Positions 23,142 through 36,064 of a DNA stretch of 64,000 bases are shown here, piece by piece (the first letter of the stretch is position 1; each line of letters starts with the position of its first letter). The stretch lies in contig NZ_NKCN01000005.1 in assembly GCF_002245535.1 (NCBI RefSeq), forward strand, positions 124,001-188,000, in the 5' to 3' direction. The position numbers and the translations under genes were made by a program. This DNA comes from Mycobacterium lehmannii. GTDB taxonomy: Bacteria > Actinomycetota > Actinomycetes > Mycobacteriales > Mycobacteriaceae. The notes beneath the pieces were generated by a model. The model was not told the origin of the DNA and did no database searches. It was given only the letters and a program-made list of their open reading frames with translations.

Positions 23142-26005
23142 CGACGACTGTCTTGGCCGCCATCCCCAGCCCGGCTCAGGGCGTCTGGCAGCTCGGCCCC
23201 GTGCCGATCCGGGCGTATGCGGTCTGCATCATCGTCGGCATCGTGGCGGCGCTGATCATCGGTGACCGGCGCTGGGAAGCACGCGGCGGGGAGCGTGGTG
23301 TCATCTACGACATCGCATTGTGGGCCGTACCGTTCGGGCTGATCGGCGGTCGGCTCTACCACGTGGCGACCGACTGGTGGCGCTACTTCGGGGACAACGG
23401 TGCCGGGCTGGCCGGCGTATTCCGAATCTGGGACGGCGGTCTCGGAATCTGGGGAGCTGTCGCGTTCGGCGCCGTCGGCGCGTGGATCGCCTGCCGGCGC
23501 AGAGGCATTCCGCTGCCGGCGTTCGCCGATGCGGTTGCGCCGGGAGTCATCCTGGCGCAAGGGATCGGCCGCCTCGGCAACTACTTCAACCAGGAGCTGT
23601 GGGGCGCCGAAACGACGCTGCCCTGGGCGCTGAAGATCTACGAGCGCCGGGATTCATCCGGCATGATCGACAATCTCAACGGCGTGTCGACCGGTGAAGT
23701 GGTCCACCTCGTCCACCCCACTTTTCTCTACGAACTGCTCTGGAATCTGCTGGTTTTCGCGGTTCTCATCTACGTCGACCGCCGTTTCAAGTTCGGGCAC
23801 GGCCGCCTGTTCGCGTTGTATGTCGCTTGCTATTGCGTGGGCCGCTTCTGGATCGAGCTGTTGAGGGTCGACGATGCGACGCTGATCGAGGGCGTCCGGA
23901 TCAACTCCTTCACGGCGACTTTCGTGTTCATCGGCGCAGTCGTCTACATCATGGCCGCGCCGAAGGGCCGCGAAGATCCCGCAAGCCTGCGGGGCGAGCC
24001 ACAGCCGGAACGCACGACCGTCGAGGAGCTGACCGAGGAACTGGCCGCTGTGGCCTCGCGAACAGGGGTGGTGGCAGCTGCCAAGGCTGCGGCCGCCGAC
24101 GAAGACGAGACATCGAAAGCAACCTCGGAAGCGGTGAAGGCCGAATCGCTCACGGCAGATGTTCCGGAGGGCGAGGAGATCCCGGCCGAGGACGTGTCGG
24201 CCGAGGAGCTCGGCGCGGACGTGGCAGGTGTGCCGGCGGACGACGTGGAAGAGGCCGAGGAGTTCGCAGCAGAGGGCGACGAGGAATCGGCAGAAGAGCC
24301 CGAGACTGAGATCGAGGCGGTCGCAGAAGCCGAAGCTCTCGCTGAAGAAGTGGACGAGACGCCTGCGGAGGAAATTCTGGAGGCGGAGGAGTTCGCCGAG
24401 GCCGGTGAAGCGACCGACACCGGCGGTGTCGGTGCGGTCGAGGGTGAGGAGGCCAGCGACGCGCTGGTCGACGCCGCCGAGGTCCACGAATCCGCGGTCG
24501 AGGGCCAGGCAGCGGCTGACGAACTGGCAGACGAGGCGTCACAGACGACTGTGGTGCCACCGGCGAAAACGCGGCGCAGGCTGCGGTTCTGGTCGAAGCG
24601 CGGGCGGAAGGACGTCGCGGAGGAGCCCAGTCGACCTGCCGACGTAAGCAGTGCGGCGGTAGCGGATGCGCCCGCCGATGCGGAATCCGTCGCTGAGGCC
24701 GAGGCGTTGGCTGAGGATGTGGACCAGGCGCCGGCGGAGGAGATTCTCGAGGCGGAGGAGTTCGCCGAGGCCGGTGAAGCCGGTGACGCCGGTGGCGTGG
24801 GCGCGGTCGAGGGTGAGGAGGCCAGCGACGCGCTGGTCGACGCCGCGGAGGCCCACGAGTCGGCGGTCGAGGGTGAGGTAGTCGCCGAAAAGTTGGCGGA
24901 CGAGGCCGAGGCTGAAGCGGCTGACAAGGTTGAAGCTGACGAAGCCGACGAAGGGACGGACGAGACCGAGACCGACGAGGCTGACGCCGACGCAGCCGTC
25001 GTTGCTGGTGAACCCGCCGATGCCGATGGTGTCGGTGCGGTTGAGGGCGAGGAGGCAAGCGACACGCTCGCAGACGCCGCCGAGGCGCACGAGTCGGCGG
25101 TCGAGGGTGAGGCAGTCGCCGAAGAGCTGGCGGACGAGGCTGAGGTTAAGGCTGAAGCTGACGAGGACGCAGCTGAGGTCGACGAGACCGAAGACCAGGC
25201 GTCAAACCGGGCTGACGCCGACGAAGTCGACGAAGGGGCGGACGAGGCCGAAGCCGAGACCGAGACCGACGAGGCTGACGCCGACGCAGCCGTCGTTGCT
25301 GGTGAACCCGCCGATGCCGGTGGTGTCGGTGCGGTTGAGGGCGAGGAGGCAAGCGACGCGCTCGCAGACGCCGCCGAGGCGCACGAGTCGGCGGTCGAGG
25401 GTGAGGCAGTCGCCGAAGAGCTGGCGGACGAGGCTGAGGCTGAGGCTGAGGCTGAAGCCGACGAGGACGCAGCTGAGGCCGACGAGACCGAAGACGACGC
25501 ATCAAACCGGGCTGACGCCGACGAAGCCGACGAAGGGGCGGACGAGGCCGAAGCCGAGTCTGCGACTGATGCCGGTGAACCCGCTGACACCAGTGGCGTC
25601 GGTGCGGTCGAAGGTGAGGAAGCCGGCGACGCACTCGCAGACGCACCTGAGGCACACGAGTCGGCCGTCGAGGCCGAGACTGTTTCGGGCGAGTTGGCAG
25701 ACGCGGCCGAGGCTGAAGCTGACGAGACCGACGCAACCGGCGAGGCCGACGCCAAAGAGTCGGCCGACACGGAAGCGACGGAAGATGTTGCGGTAAACGA
25801 AGAATCACCCGACAACAATGCTGATGACGTCAGTAGTGTGGGCGCGGTCGAAGGCGAGGAGGCCAGCGACGCGCTCGTAGACGCTCCTGAGGCGCACGAG
25901 GCCGCCGTCGAGGGTAAAACCGCAGCCGAAGAGCTCGCAAGCAAATCCGAGGACTCGGACGGCGGACGAGTGCGTAAGTGGCTGCGCCGCCGCCGGAGAA
26001 GTTAG
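23138..26005 (+). CDS. lgt: Prolipoprotein diacylglyceryl transferase with giant acidic repeat tail
   Basis: This membrane enzyme moves diacylglycerol from phosphatidylglycerol to the lipobox cysteine of prolipoproteins. Residues 1 to about 280 are the Lgt core: about seven hydrophobic segments, GGRLYHVATDWW, QGIGRLGNYFNQELWGAET (Lgt signature) and HPTFLYELLWNLLVFAVLIY, then VGRFWIELLR. Residues about 290-955 are an Ala/Glu/Asp-rich tail with six copies of a GVGAVEGEEASDALVDAAEA-like unit, ending in a basic cap (VRKWLRRRRRS). At 955 aa it is far longer than a typical Lgt (about 270-300), although C-terminal extensions are common in mycobacteria. The GTG start overlaps trpA. Confidence 0.93.
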   Translation: MTTTVLAAIPSPAQGVWQLGPVPIRAYAVCIIVGIVAALIIGDRRWEARGGERGVIYDIALWAVPFGLIGGRLYHVATDWWRYFGDNGAGLAGVFRIWDGGLGIWGAVAFGAVGAWIACRRRGIPLPAFADAVAPGVILAQGIGRLGNYFNQELWGAETTLPWALKIYERRDSSGMIDNLNGVSTGEVVHLVHPTFLYELLWNLLVFAVLIYVDRRFKFGHGRLFALYVACYCVGRFWIELLRVDDATLIEGVRINSFTATFVFIGAVVYIMAAPKGREDPASLRGEPQPERTTVEELTEELAAVASRTGVVAAAKAAAADEDETSKATSEAVKAESLTADVPEGEEIPAEDVSAEELGADVAGVPADDVEEAEEFAAEGDEESAEEPETEIEAVAEAEALAEEVDETPAEEILEAEEFAEAGEATDTGGVGAVEGEEASDALVDAAEVHESAVEGQAAADELADEASQTTVVPPAKTRRRLRFWSKRGRKDVAEEPSRPADVSSAAVADAPADAESVAEAEALAEDVDQAPAEEILEAEEFAEAGEAGDAGGVGAVEGEEASDALVDAAEAHESAVEGEVVAEKLADEAEAEAADKVEADEADEGTDETETDEADADAAVVAGEPADADGVGAVEGEEASDTLADAAEAHESAVEGEAVAEELADEAEVKAEADEDAAEVDETEDQASNRADADEVDEGADEAEAETETDEADADAAVVAGEPADAGGVGAVEGEEASDALADAAEAHESAVEGEAVAEELADEAEAEAEAEADEDAAEADETEDDASNRADADEADEGADEAEAESATDAGEPADTSGVGAVEGEEAGDALADAPEAHESAVEAETVSGELADAAEAEADETDATGEADAKESADTEATEDVAVNEESPDNNADDVSSVGAVEGEEASDALVDAPEAHEAAVEGKTAAEELASKSEDSDGGRVRKWLRRRRRS
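24425..25945 (+). repeat. Six degenerate repeats coding the Lgt tail
   Basis: A unit of about 110 bp encoding GVGAVEGEE-(A)-(S/G)-DALVDAAEAHESAVEGE-like sequence recurs at about 24425, 24791, 25027, 25321, 25593 and 25833, separated by variable Glu/Asp/Ala linkers. Copies three and four are almost identical and belong to a tandem duplication with a 294-bp (98-codon) period. All spacings are multiples of three, so copy number could change without breaking the frame. Confidence 0.85.
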
Positions 26006-26066
26006 ACCTTTCCCAGGGTTTTCCCAGCCCGACCGTCGAATGTGTTGTCCTGTCGGTGGGTCCGAG

Positions 26067-26083
26067 TAGTGTCGAACTCATGT
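26067..26083 (+). promoter_or_regulatory. Orphaned leaderless promoter and left target duplication of the 13E12 gene
   Basis: TAGTGT (26067-26072), 7 nt and an ATG (26080) form a leaderless promoter-start unit. The ATG is part of ACTCATGT (26076-26083), which recurs at 27473-27480 beyond the insertion sequence. Before insertion the site would have read TCGAACTCATGTTCGA, a palindrome centred on the start codon. The stranded ATG now opens a 16-codon frame that runs into the element and stops at 26130. Confidence 0.72.
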
Positions 26084-26177
26084 GGCGCTCCACGTGTTTT
26101 CGTGGGCGCTTTCGTGCTGATCAGAGCTGATTTTTGTTGCGGTGCAGGGTTGTCGGTGCTGCGGGAGTGAAATGCGG

Positions 26178-26249
26178 GACGCGCACGTGGTGTGGCTCTA
26201 GTTTCGGGGTTACCACACCAACCGATCCCGGAGGCACCACGTGCGCGTC
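26178..26249 (+). repeat. 15-bp inverted repeat enclosing the transposase ribosome site
   Basis: GACGCGCACGTGGTG (26178-26192) and CACCACGTGCGCGTC (26235-26249) are exact reverse complements. An outer AAATGC/GCATTT pair (26170-26175, 26256-26261) could extend the stem. The right arm contains the GTG start (26241) and the GGAGG lies just before it in the loop. In a transcript entering from outside, such a stem would hide the start, as is known for some other insertion sequences. Here that role is inferred. Confidence 0.7.
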
Positions 26250-27464
26250 AGTACTGCATTTAACCGTCTGCTGCAGATCCCCGGGGCGTGGGTGACCGAT
26301 GTCGTCATTGACGACCGCGACGTCGAAGTCACGCTGCGGCCGCGGGCCCGGCTGCTGACTTGCCCGTGCGGGATGTTGGCCACCGCGGTCTATGACCGGC
26401 GACGGCGCCGCTGGCGACACCTCGACCTGGGCCGATGTCGGCTATGGCTGGTTTATGAGATCCGCAGGCTGGACTGCCCGGAGTGCGGGATCCGTACCGA
26501 GGTGCTGCCCTGGGCGCGCCCGGGTGCCCGGCATACCCGCGACTTCGAGGACACCGTGCTGTGGCTGGCTCAACGCACCGACCGCACTTCAGTGGCCACC
26601 CTGATGCGCTGCGCCTGGGAAACGGTGACCGCGATCATCAACCGCGGGGTGGCTGAACTGCTCGACGCCCGCCGGCTCGACACCCTCTATCGGATCGGGG
26701 TTGACGAAGTGTGCTACCGCCACCCGCACCGCTATCTGACCATCGTCGGTGATCACGACACCGGCACCGTCATCGACATTCAGCCCGGCCGCAGCGAGGC
26801 ATCGCTGGCGAATTTCTATCAATCCCAACCGGATTCGATCACTTCATCCATCGAGGTGGTCAGCATGGACGTCTCCAAGGCCTACACCGGCGCCACCCGC
26901 ACCCATGCCCCGCAGGCCACCATCTGTTATGACCCGTTCCACATCATGCAATGGGTCAACCGCGCACTAGACCGGGTCTATGCCCAAGCAGCCACCGGAC
27001 CCGGCCGGGCTTCGATGAGCACCCCAGACTGGAAGGCCACTCGCTGGGCATTGCGCACCGGAGAAAACAAACTCACCGAGCAAAAACGCGCCCTGGTCAA
27101 CCAGATCGCGCGAACCAACCGACACATCGGCCGGGCCTGGACACTCAAAGAACAACTGCGCGACGTCTACCGCATCAACCACCCACCCGGCGGCGCTCGC
27201 CAGCGCTTGCGCCGGTGGATCACTGCTGCCAAACGCAGCCGCATCAACGGCTTCGTTCATCTGGCTAAGCGGCTCGAGGTCTACTTCGAAGAAGTCATCG
27301 CCGCGATCGAACTGGGCATCTCCAACGCCCTCATCGAAGGCATCAACGCCAAAATCCGACTCATCAACGCTCGCGGCTACGGCCACCACTCCGCCCAAAC
27401 ACTGAGCTCAATGATCTACCTCTGCCTCGGCGGATTACACCCTCAGCTACCCACGAGAACGTGA
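26241..27464 (+). CDS. ISL3-family transposase
   Basis: This 407-residue transposase has an N-terminal zinc finger (CPCGMLATA at about residue 41 and LDCPECGIRTE at about 77), a helix-turn-helix (about 110-145), and a DDE catalytic domain: first Asp in RIGVDEVCYRH, second Asp in CYDPFHIMQWVNRA, Glu in ALIEGINAKIRLINARGYGHH. The GTG start at 26241 follows GGAGG by 6 bp and lies inside a 15-bp inverted repeat. The frame is intact. Its TGA is 8 bp from the element's right end, and the terminal GAGGAG beside it can serve the next gene. Confidence 0.93.
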   Translation: MRVSTAFNRLLQIPGAWVTDVVIDDRDVEVTLRPRARLLTCPCGMLATAVYDRRRRRWRHLDLGRCRLWLVYEIRRLDCPECGIRTEVLPWARPGARHTRDFEDTVLWLAQRTDRTSVATLMRCAWETVTAIINRGVAELLDARRLDTLYRIGVDEVCYRHPHRYLTIVGDHDTGTVIDIQPGRSEASLANFYQSQPDSITSSIEVVSMDVSKAYTGATRTHAPQATICYDPFHIMQWVNRALDRVYAQAATGPGRASMSTPDWKATRWALRTGENKLTEQKRALVNQIARTNRHIGRAWTLKEQLRDVYRINHPPGGARQRLRRWITAAKRSRINGFVHLAKRLEVYFEEVIAAIELGISNALIEGINAKIRLINARGYGHHSAQTLSSMIYLCLGGLHPQLPTRT

Positions 27465-27476
27465 GGAGCCGCACTC

Positions 27477-28901
27477 ATGTTCGAGGACGCTTCCAGCGGC
27501 GATCTAATCACCCTTATGGGTGAGGAGGCTCGCGAGGAGGCTGCGGCGATGGGCCGCCGACTGGCACTCGTCGCCGAACTCTACGCGCGGCGCGTAACCG
27601 AACATATCGAAGCCAAGATGTTCTTAACCGATGTCGCTGTCGTCGTAGCGGCAGAGATATCGCCGGTTCAGAACATCAGTCATGCCCGCGCGCTCAGCCA
27701 AGTACATGCGGTGAACACGTTGCGCGAACGGCTTCCCCGGGTAGCAGAAGTGTTTCGACGCGGGTGGATCGATTACCGGGTGGTGGCCACCATCATGTCT
27801 CGCACCGAGAACGTCGAGCCCGACATCATGCCCGCACTCGATGAGGCGTTGGCTGCCAGGGCCGAGAAGTGGATGAAACTGTCTGGTCCCAAACTGATTG
27901 ACCGCGTGGATATGTTCGTAGCACGCTTCGATCCGGAAGCAGTGCGGGTCCCGCGCCGAGCCGAGGACAATCGCCACATCAACGTCGAGCCGGGATGTCC
28001 GGGGATGGCTTGGATCGGGGGCAATCTGCGGGCGACCGATGGTGCGGCACTGGACAACCGACTGAATGCCCTGGCCGCCACGGTGTGCGAAAACGATCCC
28101 CGAACCCAGCAGCAGCGCCGCGCCGATGCATGTGGACCGCTGGCTCGCGGGGAATCCACACTGCCCTGTGAATGTGGGCTCGACGACTGCCCCGCAGCCA
28201 CAGAACGCGCGGCCGCAACGACGGCCATCATCCACTTGCTTGCCGAGCAGGCCACCCTCGAGGGAGGCAGTGACAAGCCCGGTTACCTGAAGGGCTTCGG
28301 GGTGCTGCCCGCCGAGTCGATTCGTAAGACGGCCAAGACCGCGCAATTGAAGCCGTTGACCGTGCCCACCAATGCCGATAGCGGGTACCGGCCCAACGTG
28401 GCGCTGCGCGACTTCCTGCAGTGGCGAGATCTGACCTGCCGATGGCCGGGCTGCGACAAACCGGTGCACCAGTCCGACGTCGACCACACCACTCCTTGGC
28501 CCCAGGGTCCGACGCATCCGTCGAACACCAAGCACTACTGCCGAACTCACCATCTGATCAAGACGTTCTTCTGTGGGCCAGGTGGCTGGACCGATCGACA
28601 ACTCCCCGACGGCACAATCGAATTGATCGGGCCCACGGGACACGTGTGGCGCAGCGAACCCCATGGCGCAAGCATGTTTCCGGCGCTCGGGCAGTCGACG
28701 GGCGAGCTTGAGATTCCCGCCGATGCCGCGCCCGACACGGCCGTTCGAACCTTGATGATGCCCCGACGCAAACAGGCACGCGAAGACGACCGTCGCGATC
28801 GCATAAAAGCCGAACGTCGCCAGCGCGCCGAGCTGATTGCCGAAGAAGAACGGCAGCGGCAAGCCTGGCTGGCCGCCAACTACCAACCGCCACCGTTCTG
28901 A
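27477..28901 (+). CDS. 13E12-type DUF222/HNH endonuclease-domain protein
   Basis: This 474-residue protein has a DUF222 region (about residues 20-290) and an HNH nuclease motif (about 318-365): CRWPGCDKPVHQSDVDHTTPW, then HYCRTHHLIK, with the zinc-binding CxxC...CxxH pattern. The C-terminus is a charged coil (RRDRIKAERRQRAELIAEEE). It belongs to the multi-copy mycobacterial 13E12 family, whose role is not known. The ATG lies inside the right copy of the 8-bp target duplication. GAGGAG (27463-27468), contributed by the insertion sequence, is 8 nt upstream, replacing the original leaderless promoter at 26067. Confidence 0.88.
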   Translation: MFEDASSGDLITLMGEEAREEAAAMGRRLALVAELYARRVTEHIEAKMFLTDVAVVVAAEISPVQNISHARALSQVHAVNTLRERLPRVAEVFRRGWIDYRVVATIMSRTENVEPDIMPALDEALAARAEKWMKLSGPKLIDRVDMFVARFDPEAVRVPRRAEDNRHINVEPGCPGMAWIGGNLRATDGAALDNRLNALAATVCENDPRTQQQRRADACGPLARGESTLPCECGLDDCPAATERAAATTAIIHLLAEQATLEGGSDKPGYLKGFGVLPAESIRKTAKTAQLKPLTVPTNADSGYRPNVALRDFLQWRDLTCRWPGCDKPVHQSDVDHTTPWPQGPTHPSNTKHYCRTHHLIKTFFCGPGGWTDRQLPDGTIELIGPTGHVWRSEPHGASMFPALGQSTGELEIPADAAPDTAVRTLMMPRRKQAREDDRRDRIKAERRQRAELIAEEERQRQAWLAANYQPPPF

Positions 28902-29097
28902 CACGCGCGGCATCGGCACCCGCGAAGTCCTTACGCGGTCGCTCCAGCGAATCAGATTGAGCGACAATCTCTTGACCCTTGTCAGCTACGACCGCGGGCT
29001 TCGTCGAGCGTCCGCAAACGTCGGGGCAATGCCGTGAGGCCAGTGCGCACGGAATTCTTGCTGACTGGCACCACCCCTGTCTGGCATGCTGGGTGCC

Positions 29098-29511
29098 ATG
29101 ACGGAGCCGCAGTTCGGTGGTAGTGAGCATGGCAGCACGCCCCCGCAAGAGCCGAATTACCAGCCGCAATATCCGCCCCCGCCAGGCAGCGAGTACGGGC
29201 CGCCGCCGGGGGGTTACCCAGCGGCATACGGCGATCCATTGGCGCCCTACGGCCGTCACCCTATTACGGGCGAACCCTATTCCGACAAGTCCAAACTCAT
29301 CGCGGGTCTGCTTCAGCTGCTTGGCCTCTTCGGCCTGGTCGGCATCGGCCGCATCTACCTCGGCTACACCGGGCTGGGTGTAGCGCAGTTGGTCGTCGGC
29401 CTGATCACATGCGGTATCGGCGCCATTATCTGGGGCATCATCGACGCCATCATGCTGCTCACCGACAAAGTCCGCGATCCTCAGGGGCGCCCGCTGCGCG
29501 ATGGCACCTAG
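29098..29511 (+). CDS. TM2-domain membrane protein
   Basis: This 137-residue protein has a Pro/Tyr/Gly-rich N-terminal half (PQEPNYQPQYPPPPG, YGPPPGGYPAAYGDP), then a TM2 domain of two hydrophobic segments (KLIAGLLQLLGLFGLVGIGRIYLGYT and LVVGLITCGIGAIIWGIIDAIMLL). GIGRIYLGY and the Asp in IIDAI are the domain's signature. Its function is unknown. ATG 29098 is preferred over an in-frame codon at 29086 because CATGCT (29085-29090) with a 7-nt gap gives the leaderless layout. It overlaps the DUF2752 gene by 11 bp. Confidence 0.85.
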   Translation: MTEPQFGGSEHGSTPPQEPNYQPQYPPPPGSEYGPPPGGYPAAYGDPLAPYGRHPITGEPYSDKSKLIAGLLQLLGLFGLVGIGRIYLGYTGLGVAQLVVGLITCGIGAIIWGIIDAIMLLTDKVRDPQGRPLRDGT

Positions 29512-29911
29512 CGTCGGCACGAGCCGCAAGCGGCTGTACGGCGCACTCGGTGCAGGCGCCGTCCTGACCGGCGCCCTGGCCTACATCGGCATCGCCGATC
29601 CGCATCGCCCGGGTTTCATCTTTCCGGCCTGCCCGTTCAAGACACTCACCGGTCTGGACTGTCCCGCCTGTGGTGGTCTGCGCATGACGCACGATCTGCT
29701 GCACGGCGATCTCGCTGCGGCCGTGGTGGACAACCTCTATCTGCTCGTTGGCCTTCCCCTTTTGCTGACGTGGCTGCTGGTCCGATGGCGTCAGAGCAAA
29801 CCGTTGATGAACACCCCGATGATCGTCGTGATTGTCGTCTCAGCCCTGACCTGGACAGTGGTACGCAATCTTTCCGGATTCCCGCTGGTCCCCACGGTTC
29901 TCGACGGGTGA
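29501..29911 (+). CDS. DUF2752 membrane protein
   Basis: This 136-residue protein has three predicted transmembrane helices (LYGALGAGAVLTGALAYIGI, LYLLVGLPLLLTWLLVRW, MIVVIVVSALTWTVVRNL). Between the first two lies the family signature CPFKTLTGLDCPACGGLRM followed by HDLLHGD. The three cysteines suggest metal or thiol chemistry at the membrane face, but the function is unknown. It overlaps the TM2 gene by 11 bp, so the two are almost surely one transcript. Confidence 0.88.
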   Translation: MAPSVGTSRKRLYGALGAGAVLTGALAYIGIADPHRPGFIFPACPFKTLTGLDCPACGGLRMTHDLLHGDLAAAVVDNLYLLVGLPLLLTWLLVRWRQSKPLMNTPMIVVIVVSALTWTVVRNLSGFPLVPTVLDG

Positions 29912-29928
29912 GCTCATAGCCGCGCTGT

Positions 29929-29980
29929 TACAATTGGCTGCGGGCCGGTGCAGTCCCGGACATGAATACTTCCGGACTGC
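29929..29980 (+). promoter_or_regulatory. gltB promoter (TACAAT) and leader hairpin
   Basis: TACAAT (29929-29934) is a good -10, placing the transcript start near 29941 and leaving a leader of about 55 nt. In it GCAGTCCCGGA (29950-29960) pairs with TCCGGACTGC (29971-29980), with one bulged C and a 10-nt loop. No T-run follows, so it is not a classical terminator. A role in gltB control is only a guess. Confidence 0.5.
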
Positions 29981-29995
29981 GAAGGTGCCCCCTCG

Positions 29996-34529
<4,534 letters not shown>

Positions 34530-34537
<8 letters not shown>

Positions 34538-36038
34538 TCCCACCGGATTTCTCAAGATTCCGAAGGTCGAGGCGGCCAAACGCCCTGTCGATGAACGCGT
34601 TGGGGACTGGCGCGAGGTCTACGAGCAGCAGGACCCGAACCGGCGCGCCGCCGAGGTGTCCCAGCAGGCCCGACGGTGCATGGACTGCGGAATTCCGTTC
34701 TGCCACTCCGGAACCGCGGGATGTCCACTGGGCAACCTGATCCCGGAGTGGAACGATCTTGTGCGCCGCGGCAGATGGGACGCGGCCAGTGACCGCCTGC
34801 ACGCCACCAACAACTTCCCTGAGTTCACCGGCCGGTTGTGCCCGGCACCGTGCGAGGCGGCGTGCGTGCTGTCGATCTCTGAGGAGCAGACCGGCGGCAG
34901 CGTCACGATCAAGCGCATCGAGCAGACCATCGCCGACCGCGCATGGCACTCGGGCGCGGTGCAACCGCAACCGGCCGCGATCGCCTCCGGTAAGCGCGTC
35001 GCGATCGTCGGCTCCGGTCCGGCGGGACTGGCTGCGGCACAACAGCTCACCCGTGCCGGCCACGAGGTGACGGTCTACGAACGGGATGACCGCATCGGTG
35101 GGCTGATGCGCTACGGCATCCCCGAATACAAGCTCCAAAAGGCGACGCTGGATCAGCGACTGGCTCAGATGCGGGCGGAGGGAACGCGATTCGTCACCGA
35201 GACCGAGGTCGGCGTGGACGTCTCCGTCGAGCAGCTCCGCGCGCAGTACGACGCCGTCGTGCTCGCCGTCGGTGCACTGCGTGCGCGTGACTACGTGGTC
35301 GAGGGGCGCGATCTCAAAGGTGTCCACCTGGCGATGGAGCACCTCGTGCCCGCGAACAAAGAATGCGAGGGCGACGGGCCCAGCACGATCAGCGCCAACG
35401 GCAAGCACGTCGTGATCATCGGAGGCGGTGACACCGGCGCCGACTGCCTCGGCACCGCGCATCGGCAGGGCGCGCTGTCGGTGACCCAGCTCGACTACAA
35501 CCCCGAACCGCCCGAAACCCGCGACGACTCGCGCACACCATGGCCTACCTGGCCGCTCGTATTGCGGACCCGGCTCTCACCGGCCCACGCCGAGGGTGGC
35601 CACCGGCGCTACGAGGTCGCCGTCCAGCGATTCGTCGGCGACGACAGCGGGAACCTCCGCGCACTGGAGATCGCCGAGGTCAAGGTCGAGCGTGACCCAG
35701 ACGGCCGTCGCGTCATCACCCCGGTCGGCGAACCGATGGAAATCCCCTGCGAGCTGGCGTTGTTGGCGATCGGTTTCGACGGCGTCGAACACATGCCGCT
35801 CCTCGACGAACTGGGCCTGACACCGAACCGGCGCGGCGCGCTGCCGTGCGGATCGGACTGGCAGACCGACGCACCCGGCGTGTTCGTCTGCGGCGACGCC
35901 CACCGCGGCGCGTCGCTGATCGTCTGGGCGATCGCCGAGGGCCGCAGCGCTGCGCACGCGGTCGACATGTTCCTGATGGGGGAGTCGGATCTGCCTGCCC
36001 CGGTGATCCCAGGCGCTCTTCCGCTGGCCGTCGTCTGA
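34530..36038 (+). CDS. gltD: Glutamate synthase (NADPH), small subunit
   Basis: This 502-residue flavoprotein passes electrons from NADPH through FAD and two Fe-S clusters to GltB. The N-terminal cluster region is [20 protein letters not shown] and [11 protein letters not shown]. The FAD motif [21 protein letters not shown] is at about residue 157, and the NADPH motif [22 protein letters not shown] is at about 292. A final FAD contact is [21 protein letters not shown]. The GTG start lies inside the gltB 3' end, which implies coupled translation of the two subunits. Confidence 0.96.
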
Positions 36039-36064
36039 ATCGATAACGACTATGCTCGAGTGTC

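Larger units (their letters stand above)
26084..27472 (+). mobile_element. ISL3-family insertion sequence, 1,389 bp
   Basis: The left terminus starts GGCGCTCCACGTGTTTTCGT and the right terminus (reverse complement) starts GCGGCTCCTCACGTTCTCGT. Over 23 bp they match at 17 positions and share TCGTGGG. The element is flanked by an 8-bp direct repeat ACTCATGT (26076-26083 and 27473-27480), the duplication length expected for ISL3. It encodes one full-length transposase (26241-27464) with the ISL3 zinc finger and DDE residues, so it may still be active. It separates lgt from the 13E12-type gene. Confidence 0.87.

Noticed and set aside
23944..25944. Minus-strand Ser/Ala-rich open frame (666 codons) opposite the lgt tail
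   Set aside because: It is the complement of the Glu/Ala/Asp repeat array; the Ser/Ala composition follows from the repeat codons and there is no ribosome site or export signal.
24425..25945. Possible variable-number noncoding satellite or CRISPR
   Set aside because: All units keep the reading frame of lgt and encode one protein motif.
26186..26200. Left end of the insertion sequence at GGCTCTAG (26194)
   Set aside because: No target duplication matches there and the terminal repeat is poor; the end at 26084 gives 17 of 23 matches and an exact 8-bp duplication.
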